Shown here in pieces: positions 8,479 to 16,576 of a stretch of DNA of 51,764 nt (its first letter is position 1; each line of letters begins with the position of its first letter). Location of the stretch: NCBI GenBank assembly GCA_903820035.1, contig CAIJFT010000054.1, positions 1-51,764 on the forward strand, given 5' to 3'. The notes beneath the pieces were generated by a model. It saw only the letters and a list, made by a program, of their open reading frames with translations, was not told the DNA's origin and made no database searches. This DNA comes from an uncultured Opitutia bacterium. Its GTDB lineage: Bacteria; Verrucomicrobiota; Verrucomicrobiia; Opitutales; Opitutaceae. The position numbers and the translations under genes are program-made.

Positions 8479-10617
8479 ATGAAACTCCCGCACCTCCTTC
8501 CTCTGCTTGCGCCGCTCTTCGTCGCGACCTTGGCGCTCCGCGCTCAATCCGCCTCAGGTCCGGCGACTGCCGGTGCCGCCTCCCCGGTCAAACTCGAACC
8601 GGTGCTGGTTACCAGCGATCTCTGGGAGTCGCCGCTGGCCCGCATCCCGGCCAGTGTCGCGGTTTTTGATGACGACGCACTCCGGGCCGGCGCGGTGCGC
8701 CACTTTGGGGACTTGGCCGACCAGATTCCCAATCTCACGTGGACCGGCGCTACGTCGCGTCCACGCTATTTTCAGATCCGTGGCATCGGGGAGAATTCGC
8801 AGTATGAGGGCGAAACCCCCGACTCCGCCGTGCGCTTCCTGGTCGACGACCTCGACTTCACCGGCCTTGGCACGTTGGGCGGTACCTTCGATGTCCGCCA
8901 AGCCGAGATCCTGCGTGGTCCGCAAGCCGGAGCGTTTGGGGCCAACGCCGCGGGCGGCGTCGTCCGTCTCCTCACCAATGCCCCCACGCCGTTCTGGACG
9001 GGGCGCATCGAGGCGACCGCGGGTCAGGACGCCCTGCGGGAAGGTGGGTTTGCCGTGGGTGGTTCGCTTTCCCCGCAACATCCCGAGCAATTGATGATGC
9101 GCTTGGCGGTGCACGAGCACTCCAGTGACGGTTTTCGCCGCAACGTAACGCTTAACCGCGACACCAACGCACGCGATGAATTCACCGCACGGCTTCGTTT
9201 TACCGCCAACCCGTCCCCCGCGTGGCGCTGGGAAGGCGCGATTCTGGTCTCCGAGGTCGCCAACGGCTTCGATGAATTCGCCCTCGATAACAACGGCCGC
9301 CGCACCTTCAGCGACCAGCCCGGTCGCGATGAACAGCGTTCGCGCGCCGCCAGCCTGCGCGGAACCTACACGGGGTTGGCCGGAGTCCGCGTGACCACGG
9401 TCTCGGCCGCCAGCCGCGTCAAGTCGGTCTACAGCTACGACGACGACTGGACCGCCGCGTCGTATCAGGGTTTCAGTGACCTGCGGCGCGACCGCACGGT
9501 GTTCAACCAGGAACTCCGGCTCGACTCCACCGCGACCCGCGGTGCGCTCGGGGCGGTCGACCGGTGGACGTTGGGGGCGTTCTACTCCAACACGGAGGAG
9601 GGTGGGGCCTACACCGACACGGACCCGGATAACGTGCGCGGCCTGCGGACCAAGTATGAGAGCGCGACCTATGCCCTTTACGGTCAGGCGGCGCACGATT
9701 TCTCCGCCCGCACGCGGCTTGTCCTCGGGTTGCGGACCGAACGCGTCGAGCTTGACGGGCACGGGACCAAGACCCGTTACCGCGCCGCGCGCCGCGGTTT
9801 TGATCCCGAGGTCACGTTCCGGCCCGGGTTCGCCGACACCCTGGTCGGTGGCAAACTGACGCTGGAGCACGAGCTCGACGCCCGCCACCTACTCTTCACC
9901 TCCGTCACCCGTGGGTACAAGGCGGGCGGTATCAACCTCGACGCCCGCATCAGTCCGCCGGACGATCCGCTCACCTTCGGCACCGAGACCTTGTGGAACT
10001 ATGAGGCGGGCGTGCGCGGCGCCTGGTTGGATCGCCGGCTGACGGGCGAGCTGACCGTCTTCCGGCTCGAGCGCCGCCACACGCAGGTGCGCGACTCGGC
10101 CGGCTTTGGCGGCAACTACCGCTTCTTTACTGCGAACGGCCGCCACGCCCACGTTACGGGCCTCGAGGCCTCCGCTGCGTTCGCGATCACGCGCGAGCTG
10201 TCGTTGCACGGTTCCCTTGCCCAGATGGAGTCGGAGCTCGGCCGCTTCACGCTGACCAACGGCAACACCGGCGGCGGTCGCCGGCTCGCGAATACGCCGC
10301 GCTACGGCTACACGGTCGGCCCGCGCTACCGCCAGGCCTCGGGCTTTTTTGCCAACGCGGAGCTGGTCGGCCGCGCCGCCCACTACGATTCCAATAACCA
10401 GAACGAGGCGCGCCGGGCTTTTCGTCTCGTGAACGGTAGTCTCGGGTACGCTTGGTCGGCGTGGACGTTCACGCTGTGGGGCCGGAATCTCGGCAACACC
10501 CGCTACGAGAAGCGCGTGTTTTTCTTTGGCAACGCGGATCCGGATTACAACGAGACCCGCTACGAGGACCGCGCCGATCCGCGGCAGCTCGGGGTGTCCG
10601 CGGCCTACCGCTTTTGA
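8479..10617 (+). CDS. TonB-dependent outer-membrane receptor under TPP riboswitch control (probable thiamin or precursor uptake)
   Basis: This outer-membrane beta-barrel transporter (712 residues) is driven by TonB. It has a signal peptide (about 1-23), a TonB-box-like VKLEPVLVTS (about 37-46), a plug domain with the RIPASVAVF start, YFQIRGIG and VRQAEILRGPQAGAFGANAAGGVV, and a barrel ending in an aromatic C-terminal residue (AAYRF). The plug and barrel resemble small-molecule receptors more than the large SusC-like ones elsewhere in the window. The TPP riboswitch directly upstream means expression should fall when TPP is plentiful, so thiamin, TPP or a pyrimidine precursor is the likely cargo. 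THI-box-controlled TonB receptors are known in other phyla. ATG at 8479 is chosen for its signal peptide over TTG at 8455. Confidence 0.88.
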   Translation: MKLPHLLPLLAPLFVATLALRAQSASGPATAGAASPVKLEPVLVTSDLWESPLARIPASVAVFDDDALRAGAVRHFGDLADQIPNLTWTGATSRPRYFQIRGIGENSQYEGETPDSAVRFLVDDLDFTGLGTLGGTFDVRQAEILRGPQAGAFGANAAGGVVRLLTNAPTPFWTGRIEATAGQDALREGGFAVGGSLSPQHPEQLMMRLAVHEHSSDGFRRNVTLNRDTNARDEFTARLRFTANPSPAWRWEGAILVSEVANGFDEFALDNNGRRTFSDQPGRDEQRSRAASLRGTYTGLAGVRVTTVSAASRVKSVYSYDDDWTAASYQGFSDLRRDRTVFNQELRLDSTATRGALGAVDRWTLGAFYSNTEEGGAYTDTDPDNVRGLRTKYESATYALYGQAAHDFSARTRLVLGLRTERVELDGHGTKTRYRAARRGFDPEVTFRPGFADTLVGGKLTLEHELDARHLLFTSVTRGYKAGGINLDARISPPDDPLTFGTETLWNYEAGVRGAWLDRRLTGELTVFRLERRHTQVRDSAGFGGNYRFFTANGRHAHVTGLEASAAFAITRELSLHGSLAQMESELGRFTLTNGNTGGGRRLANTPRYGYTVGPRYRQASGFFANAELVGRAAHYDSNNQNEARRAFRLVNGSLGYAWSAWTFTLWGRNLGNTRYEKRVFFFGNADPDYNETRYEDRADPRQLGVSAAYRF

Positions 10618-10791
10618 TCCGAGATCGCTCCGGTCTAACGCGGCGACGATCATTCTGAAAACGCGGCAGGCCCCGACTTGGGCCGTCTGCGGGCAAGGAG
10701 CCTCTTCGCACGGCCGGGGCATGGAGCCGCTCGCACCCGCCATCGGCCGGCTTGCACGCGGCGGCGCGGCACGTTCCACTATCCCTTCGTC

Positions 10792-11385
10792 ATGATCGGT
10801 CTCCATGAAGGCAAGGGCACCAAGGCCAAAAAGCCGCCGGAACGCGCGTATGCACTGCGACTCACCGTCGCCGGGTGTCAGCCGCGCATCTGGCGGCGCC
10901 TGCTGGTGCGGGAGACGATGTGGCTTTCGCGGCTGCACGACACCATTCAGGTCGCTTTCGACTGGTTCGATTACCAGACGCACGTCTTTGCCCTCGACGA
11001 CCTGCGTTTCGGCAATCCGGTGAAACGCGAGGACCTGACCGTGGAGGACGATCGGGATGTCGCCTTGGCCGACCTCGACTTCGAACACCGCGAGCGTTTC
11101 ACGTATCACTACAACTTTGGCGAGGGCTGGCAGATTGACCTGAAGGTGGAGAAGTCCGGCCTGGTTGAAAAGGGACTCCGTTACCCGGTGTGCATCGCGG
11201 GCGAACGCGCCGGGCCGCCCGAGGACTGCGGGGGACGCGAGGCTTTCCAGGACATGCTGGCGTGCATCAAGGAGCCGAACACCGATCTCGGTCGCGAATG
11301 GCTCGAATGGCTCGGCCCCGAGTACGATCCCGCGGCCTGCGAGCTCGAGAAAATCAACAAGGCGTTGAAGAAGCTGGGCAAGTAG
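10792..11385 (+). CDS. Plasmid pRiA4b Orf3-like family protein
   Basis: This soluble protein of 197 residues belongs to the PRiA4_ORF3 family (also annotated as IS1096-passenger TnpR-like). Family features seen are ALRLTVAGCQPRIWRRLLV near the N-terminus, LHDTIQVAFDWFDYQTHVF, the YHYNFGEGWQIDLKVE block, CIAGERAGPPEDCGG, and WLEWLGPEYDPAACELEKIN near the end. The biochemical role of the family is unknown. Despite the name there is no transposase or inverted-repeat boundary nearby. It stands alone between two TonB receptor genes. ATG at 10792 is used because homology begins just after it; an upstream extension (from 10678) has no family similarity. Confidence 0.82.
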   Translation: MIGLHEGKGTKAKKPPERAYALRLTVAGCQPRIWRRLLVRETMWLSRLHDTIQVAFDWFDYQTHVFALDDLRFGNPVKREDLTVEDDRDVALADLDFEHRERFTYHYNFGEGWQIDLKVEKSGLVEKGLRYPVCIAGERAGPPEDCGGREAFQDMLACIKEPNTDLGREWLEWLGPEYDPAACELEKINKALKKLGK

Positions 11386-11501
11386 CGGAAAAAGAGCTTT
11401 AGCGGGGGCTGTCGGTCGCACCCCAAATGCCATCGGTTAATGATTCCCGGCGGCGTGCGCCCGTTTCCGTTGGCAGGCCGTACCCCCTCTTTGAAGCACC
11501 T

Positions 11502-14486
11502 ATGAAAACCCCGCTCTACTTGGTCCGCCTTGGCGCAGCCGTTCTTCTGGTGATCGCCAACCTGCACGCCCAAGGTGCCGCCGGCGCCACGATCCAAGGC
11601 CGTATCCTGAGTCAGGCGACGCAGGAGTACCTGCGTAATGTCGAGGTCACGGTGCCCGGTTCCAATGTCGCCGCGTTCACGACGGAGGACGGCTTTTTCA
11701 CCCTGGCCGGCGTGCCTGCCGGCGAGGTGCAGGTGGCGGCCTCCTATACGGGTTATGACCCGGTGGCGGTGCGCTTGACGGTTACGGCGGGCGCCACGGT
11801 CACCCGGAACTTTGAACTGGCGCCCACCGGCTACCGGCCGGTTTCGCCTCCGGTCGGGAAGCCCGATGCGGGCATCGTGACCCTGGGGCAGTTCGTCGTC
11901 TCCTCCGAGCGCGAGGGCAACGCCAAGGCGATCATGGATCAGCGTGCGGCGATCAATGTGAAGAACGTCATCTCGGCCGATAACTTCGGCGACATCACCA
12001 ACGGCAACGTCGGCGAATTCATCAAGTACATGCCCGGCGTCGTCATCGACTACAACCAGTCCGACGCCCGTGCCGTGCGCATCGGCGGACTCGATCCGAA
12101 ATATGTGGGGGTGAGTGTCGACGGCATGCGGCTCGCCAGCGCACAGGGCGCGGCCTTCGGCTCGGACTCCCGGCAGTTTGAATTCGAGCAGTCCTCCATC
12201 AACAGCGTCGAGGCCATCGAGGTGAACAAGACGCTCACCGCCCGGATGGACGCCGATTCGCCGGCCGGCTCGATCAACCTGCGCAGCCGCAGCGCGTTCG
12301 ACCGCAAGGGTCGCGAGATCACCGCGCAATTCTCGGTGTCGGCCAACGAATACAACCTGACGCTGCGCCGCGTCGCCTCCCCGACCAACGCCCTCCGGCG
12401 CGTCGCTTTTCCGGGTGGCACGTTGAGTTACTCGGACGTTTTTGGCGGCCGCTTCGGCGTGCAGCTCAACGTCGGCACCTCCACCATCTACGGCGAGCAG
12501 GAGCAGATCACGCACGCTTATGATTTTTCCAACGCCGCGCGGGGACCGGTCATCACCGGGCTTACCTTCAAGGACGCCCCCAAGGTGATCGATCGCGCCT
12601 CCCTCGGGGCCAATTTCGACTACAAGATCACCCCGCATCTCATCGCCTCGGTCCGTATCACCGGCTCGCACTTGAGCGACGAGTTTGTGGCCCGGAATCT
12701 CCAGTTCACCGCGAACCTCGCGCAGATCGATCCGTCATCCACGCTGACCAAGGTCATCGCCAACCCGGTCGCCAGCGCCAACACCCGTCTCGACTCCTCG
12801 GGCAACCACCGCAACAAGCGCAACGACACGATCACCTACGTGCCCAAGCTGGAATACCAGCGCGGCGACCTGACGCTCACCGCCGGAGGCGGTTATTCGC
12901 GCAGTGGCACCCATTACGAGGATCTGCGCCAGGGCTATTTTCAGAGTGTGAACCTCCGGCTCACGCGCCTGAGCTGGATGGCCGAGCGCGCCAATACCAA
13001 CTCCACCGATTGGACCGTCACGCAGCTCTCCGGCCGGCCGTGGGGCGACATCGCCAACTGGGGTCGGGATGACGCCAACGCCAACAACATGGTCAGCACC
13101 GCGCGCGGCGGGCAGAGCCAAGTCTTCTCCGGCAACCTCGACGCGAAGACCTCCGTCAACCTCGCGGGCCTGCCCGTGCAGCTCCTCGCCGGGGCGAAGA
13201 CCCGCCTCACCACCTTCGACATCACCTGGGGCGGGACCCAGAACTGGACCTTTGTCGGCCCGCGCGGATCGCAGACCGATCCGACCACGGTCATGATCGA
13301 CGAGTCGCAGCATCGGTTCGATCCGAAGCGCGGCGGCAACGTCACGCAGCAGAATTTCCCTTGGCCCGACTCCAACGCGATGGCCTCCTATTTTTCCGCC
13401 CATCCCGGCGAGTTCGTGCCGAACGCGGTCGGTAATTTCACCAATACGTTCACCACGCCGCGTTCGATCAAGGAGCAGATCGACGCGGCCTACCTCGAAG
13501 GCAACACGCGGTGGCAGCAAATCCGCTTTAACCTCGGCGCCCGTTTCGAGCGCACCCGCGATATCGGCCGGACCTACGACATTTTGCCGGCCGCCGCGGT
13601 GCGCGCCGCCGGCTACACGGCGGGCACCATCCCGTACCTCGTCTACCAATACCGCAACGGTGCCCGGCCCTCCACGTACGGAGACTATGGCAACATGTTC
13701 TTCAGCGGCGGGGCGAAGTACTCCTTCACCCGTAACCTCGTCTTCCAGGTTGCCGCCAGCCAGTCGATCGGGCGTCCCAACTACGACAGCCTCGCGGGCG
13801 TCATCGCGGTCGACGAGACCCGGCAGCAGGTCACGTTGCCCAATCCGAATCTCAAGCCCGAGACCTCCGACAAGTATTTCGTCAGCGCGCAATATTACAT
13901 CGAGCCCGCCGGCACGATCACGCTCTCGGCCTACAAGCTCGTCGTGGAAAACATGGGCACCACCTCCGAAATCGTTTCCGCCGCCGAGGCCGGCTATGCC
14001 GACGACCCGGAGTACAACGGTTATACCTTCCTGCGGGCCGCGAACGCCGCCGGCACCCGTCGCATCAAGGGCATCGATCTCGAGTACAGCCAGCAGCTGA
14101 CGTTTCTCCCCGGGTTCCTGCGCGGCCTCAGCGTCTTCGGCTCCGTCTCGCGCACGGTTCCGGATGTGCAGATCGTGAATCTCAACTCAAAGTCGGCCAA
14201 CGGCGGTCTGCGTTTCGGCAACCATCGGTTCAATGCGCAGGTGCGGTTCACGTGGACCGCGGCGCGCCTCACCTCGATCACGGCGGCGCGGACCCAGTGG
14301 GAGCGCGAGCGTCTGATGTTTGATCTGAGCGGCGGCTACAAAATCAACCGGACCTACGAGCTGACCCTGAGCTGCCGCAACGTGTTCAACCAAGCGCTCG
14401 AATCCTACTTCAACGTCCCCGGCACCATCGCCTACAAGGACAACTTCGGCGCCGTCTGGACGGTCGGCGTGCGCGGCCGTTTCTAA
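11502..14486 (+). CDS. TonB-dependent receptor with N-terminal carboxypeptidase-regulatory-like domain
   Basis: This is a large outer-membrane transporter of 994 residues. It has a signal peptide (about 1-23), a carboxypeptidase-regulatory-like beta-sandwich (about 28-107, TIQGRILSQATQEYLRNVEV), a TonB-box-like VTLGQFVVSS (126-135), a plug (NVGEFIKYMPGVVIDY, VRIGGLDPKYVGVSVDGM, INSVEAIEVNKTLTARMDADSPAGSINL) and a C-terminal barrel ending GVRGRF. It is a paralogue of the receptors at 39530 and 42578: all three share the REGNAKAI/ETNGQAI helix, N(V/I)GEF and xPG(V/L). The 13-bp gap to the following sulfatase suggests an operon and import of desulfated glycan pieces. No SusD-like lipoprotein accompanies it. 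ATG at 11502 starts a proper signal peptide. Confidence 0.92.
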   Translation: MKTPLYLVRLGAAVLLVIANLHAQGAAGATIQGRILSQATQEYLRNVEVTVPGSNVAAFTTEDGFFTLAGVPAGEVQVAASYTGYDPVAVRLTVTAGATVTRNFELAPTGYRPVSPPVGKPDAGIVTLGQFVVSSEREGNAKAIMDQRAAINVKNVISADNFGDITNGNVGEFIKYMPGVVIDYNQSDARAVRIGGLDPKYVGVSVDGMRLASAQGAAFGSDSRQFEFEQSSINSVEAIEVNKTLTARMDADSPAGSINLRSRSAFDRKGREITAQFSVSANEYNLTLRRVASPTNALRRVAFPGGTLSYSDVFGGRFGVQLNVGTSTIYGEQEQITHAYDFSNAARGPVITGLTFKDAPKVIDRASLGANFDYKITPHLIASVRITGSHLSDEFVARNLQFTANLAQIDPSSTLTKVIANPVASANTRLDSSGNHRNKRNDTITYVPKLEYQRGDLTLTAGGGYSRSGTHYEDLRQGYFQSVNLRLTRLSWMAERANTNSTDWTVTQLSGRPWGDIANWGRDDANANNMVSTARGGQSQVFSGNLDAKTSVNLAGLPVQLLAGAKTRLTTFDITWGGTQNWTFVGPRGSQTDPTTVMIDESQHRFDPKRGGNVTQQNFPWPDSNAMASYFSAHPGEFVPNAVGNFTNTFTTPRSIKEQIDAAYLEGNTRWQQIRFNLGARFERTRDIGRTYDILPAAAVRAAGYTAGTIPYLVYQYRNGARPSTYGDYGNMFFSGGAKYSFTRNLVFQVAASQSIGRPNYDSLAGVIAVDETRQQVTLPNPNLKPETSDKYFVSAQYYIEPAGTITLSAYKLVVENMGTTSEIVSAAEAGYADDPEYNGYTFLRAANAAGTRRIKGIDLEYSQQLTFLPGFLRGLSVFGSVSRTVPDVQIVNLNSKSANGGLRFGNHRFNAQVRFTWTAARLTSITAARTQWERERLMFDLSGGYKINRTYELTLSCRNVFNQALESYFNVPGTIAYKDNFGAVWTVGVRGRF

Positions 14487-14499
14487 TCTTACGCTACCC

Positions 14500-16422
14500 A
14501 TGAAATCACGCCTCCTCGCCTCGGTCGGCCTTTGTCTCGGCTGGTTCCTCTCCGGCGCCCGTGCCGCCGATCACCCCCACATCCTCTGGATCACCAGTGA
14601 GGACCACGGCCAGCAAATGGGCTGCTACGGCGACCCGTTGGCGCGTACGCCCAACGTGGATGCACTGGCGGCGAGGGGCATGCTCTTCCGCAACGTCTGG
14701 TCGAACGCCCCGGTCTGCGCCGCCGCCCGCACCACGATCATCTCGGGCATGCTGGCCCCGTCCCTCGGCGCCGAGCACATGCGGAGCGAGGTGGCCTTTC
14801 CGGCCGGCATCAAGATGTACCCGCAGTATCTCCGGGACGCCGGCTACTACTGCACGAACAACAACAAGGAGGACTATAACCTCACCAAGCCGGGGCAGGT
14901 CTGGGACGAATCCTCGGTCAAGGCCCACTGGCGCAACCGCCCCGCCGGCAAGCCGTTCTTCGCCATCTTTAATTCGACTCTCAGCCACGAGAGCCAGGTC
15001 ATCAAGCGGCCGCATACGCTCGTCACGGATCCGGCAAAAGTGCGGGTTCCGGCCTACCATCCCGACACCCCGGAGGTCCGGCACGACTGGGCGCAGTATT
15101 ATGATGTCGTCAGCGCCGTGGATGGCGTCGCCGGCGAGAAGTTGAAGGAGCTGGAGGAAGCCGGGCTCGCCGACGACACGATCGTATTTTACTATGCCGA
15201 TCACGGCGCCGGCCTGCCGCGCAGCAAGCGTTGGCCGTCGGACTCGGGTCTGCGCGTGCCGATGGTCGTCTATTTTCCCGCCAAGTGGCGTCATCTCGCG
15301 CCGAAGGAGTACGCCCCCGGGGTGAAATCCGACCGCCTGATCAGCTTCGTCGATCTCGCGCCCACCTTGCTCAGTCTCGCGGGGGTCCGTCCGCCGGCGA
15401 CGATGCAGGGCTTTGCGTTCGCCGGTTCGTTCCAGACGGAGCCGCAAACCTTCCTCTATGGCTTCCGGGGGCGGATGGACGAGCGCTACGACTTGGTTCG
15501 TTCCGTGACCGACGGCCGCTACGTTTACCTGCGCAATTATATGCTGCATCGCTCGCAGGGTCAGCATGTGAACACCCAGTTTCTGACTCCGACGACCCAA
15601 GTCTGGCGGCGCATGTACGATGCGGGTCAAACGAATGCCGCCCAGTCGATCTTCTGGCGCGAGCCCAAGTCGCCGGAGGAGTTGTATGACCTCCGCGCCG
15701 ATCCGGACGAGACGCGCAACCTCGCGGATTCCGCCGAACACCGTGCGATCCTGGAGAAATTCCGGCAGGCGCAGCAGGCCGTGGCGCTGCGCGTGCGCGA
15801 CAAGGGCTTCCTGACCGAAGCCGAGGTCAATGCCCGCTCGGCCGGCAAGGCCCCGTACGATGTACTCGCGACCGACACGGCGTATCCGTTTGCCCGGATC
15901 TTCCAAGCGGCGAACGCCGCGACCCTGCTGAGCGCCGCAGCGGTGCCGCAGCTGCGGGAGAACTGCCGCGATGCCGACAGCGGGGTGCGCTATTGGGGCG
16001 TGATGGGCGCGCTCGTCCGGGGTAAAACGGGCGTCGATGCAATGTTGGCCGAACTGCGGACGGCGTTGGGCGACTCCGCGCCGAGCGTGCGGATTGTCGC
16101 CGCCGAGGCGCTCGTGCGCTATGGCCCGTCGGACGATGTTGCGGCCGGACTGGCGGCGCTCAAGGCGAGCGTCGATCCGACCAAGGTGGGTGCTTACGCC
16201 AGTGTGGCCGCGCTCACGACCATCAACGAACTCGGGGCCAAGGCGGCCTCGCTCCATGATTTCATCCGCACCATGCCTTCCAGCGACCCGACGGCGGTGG
16301 CCCGCGGTGACGGCTACGTCGCACGGTTGCAGTCCTACATCACCGGCAAGGGTGAGGCGGGCGGTGATGCCGCTGAAGGCGACGCTCCGAAAAAGAAGCG
16401 CGCGAAGAAAGCGGCGAAGTGA
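14500..16422 (+). CDS. Exported sulfatase (formylglycine-type) with C-terminal HEAT-like region
   Basis: The protein hydrolyses a sulfate ester, probably on a polysaccharide or oligosaccharide in the periplasm. It is 640 residues: a signal peptide (1-22), then an alkaline-phosphatase-fold sulfatase domain. Metal-binding ITSEDHGQ and the maturation motif CAAAR (Cys73, to be converted to formylglycine) are seen, as is YYADHGAG. The motif is the C-x-A-x-R type. Residues from about 470 form helical, HEAT-like repeats (VPQLRENCRDADSGVRYWGVMGAL region), an arrangement known in PVC sulfatases, and the tail is Lys-rich. The sulfated substrate is not identifiable from sequence. It is probably co-transcribed with the TonB receptor 13 bp upstream. 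A sulfatase-maturating enzyme is not in the window. Confidence 0.93.
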   Translation: MKSRLLASVGLCLGWFLSGARAADHPHILWITSEDHGQQMGCYGDPLARTPNVDALAARGMLFRNVWSNAPVCAAARTTIISGMLAPSLGAEHMRSEVAFPAGIKMYPQYLRDAGYYCTNNNKEDYNLTKPGQVWDESSVKAHWRNRPAGKPFFAIFNSTLSHESQVIKRPHTLVTDPAKVRVPAYHPDTPEVRHDWAQYYDVVSAVDGVAGEKLKELEEAGLADDTIVFYYADHGAGLPRSKRWPSDSGLRVPMVVYFPAKWRHLAPKEYAPGVKSDRLISFVDLAPTLLSLAGVRPPATMQGFAFAGSFQTEPQTFLYGFRGRMDERYDLVRSVTDGRYVYLRNYMLHRSQGQHVNTQFLTPTTQVWRRMYDAGQTNAAQSIFWREPKSPEELYDLRADPDETRNLADSAEHRAILEKFRQAQQAVALRVRDKGFLTEAEVNARSAGKAPYDVLATDTAYPFARIFQAANAATLLSAAAVPQLRENCRDADSGVRYWGVMGALVRGKTGVDAMLAELRTALGDSAPSVRIVAAEALVRYGPSDDVAAGLAALKASVDPTKVGAYASVAALTTINELGAKAASLHDFIRTMPSSDPTAVARGDGYVARLQSYITGKGEAGGDAAEGDAPKKKRAKKAAK

Positions 16423-16462
16423 TGTCCGGCGGGCCGGCGCTGGCGGATGGATGAATTTGCCA

Positions 16463-16488
16463 ACATCGGGGATTGATTTCCCCGATGT
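16463..16488 (+). terminator. Hairpin downstream of the sulfatase gene
   Basis: ACATCGGGGA (16463-16472) and TCCCCGATGT (16479-16488) form a perfect 10-bp stem with a 6-nt loop, 41 nt after the sulfatase stop. Only a short T stretch follows (GGACTTTCG), so a terminator is likely but not certain. Confidence 0.55.
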
Positions 16489-16520
16489 CGGACTTTCGAC
16501 TCCGCCGGCCCCGTAATTTT

Positions 16521-16545
16521 GCGGTTTCTATTATTGCGAAACCGC
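16521..16545 (+). promoter_or_regulatory. Perfect inverted repeat upstream of a TonB receptor, possible operator
   Basis: GCGGTTTC (16521-16528) and GAAACCGC (16538-16545) are perfect inverted repeats separated by the AT-rich TATTATTGC. The site is 31 bp upstream of the TonB receptor ATG at 16577. It differs from the LacI palindrome found upstream of other receptors, and an unknown regulator could bind it. Confidence 0.4.
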
Positions 16546-16576
16546 TCCTGCGCGGGGCCAACCCCCCTCACGCTTC

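Noticed and set aside
10792-11385. Possible transposon or plasmid remnant because of the pRiA4b/IS1096 family name
   Set aside because: No transposase, terminal repeats or composition break are seen around it.
14506-16257. 583-codon minus-strand frame opposite the sulfatase gene
   Set aside because: The composition is that of a reverse-frame shadow (Arg/Gly/Val rich) with no recognisable motif; the sulfatase is certain.
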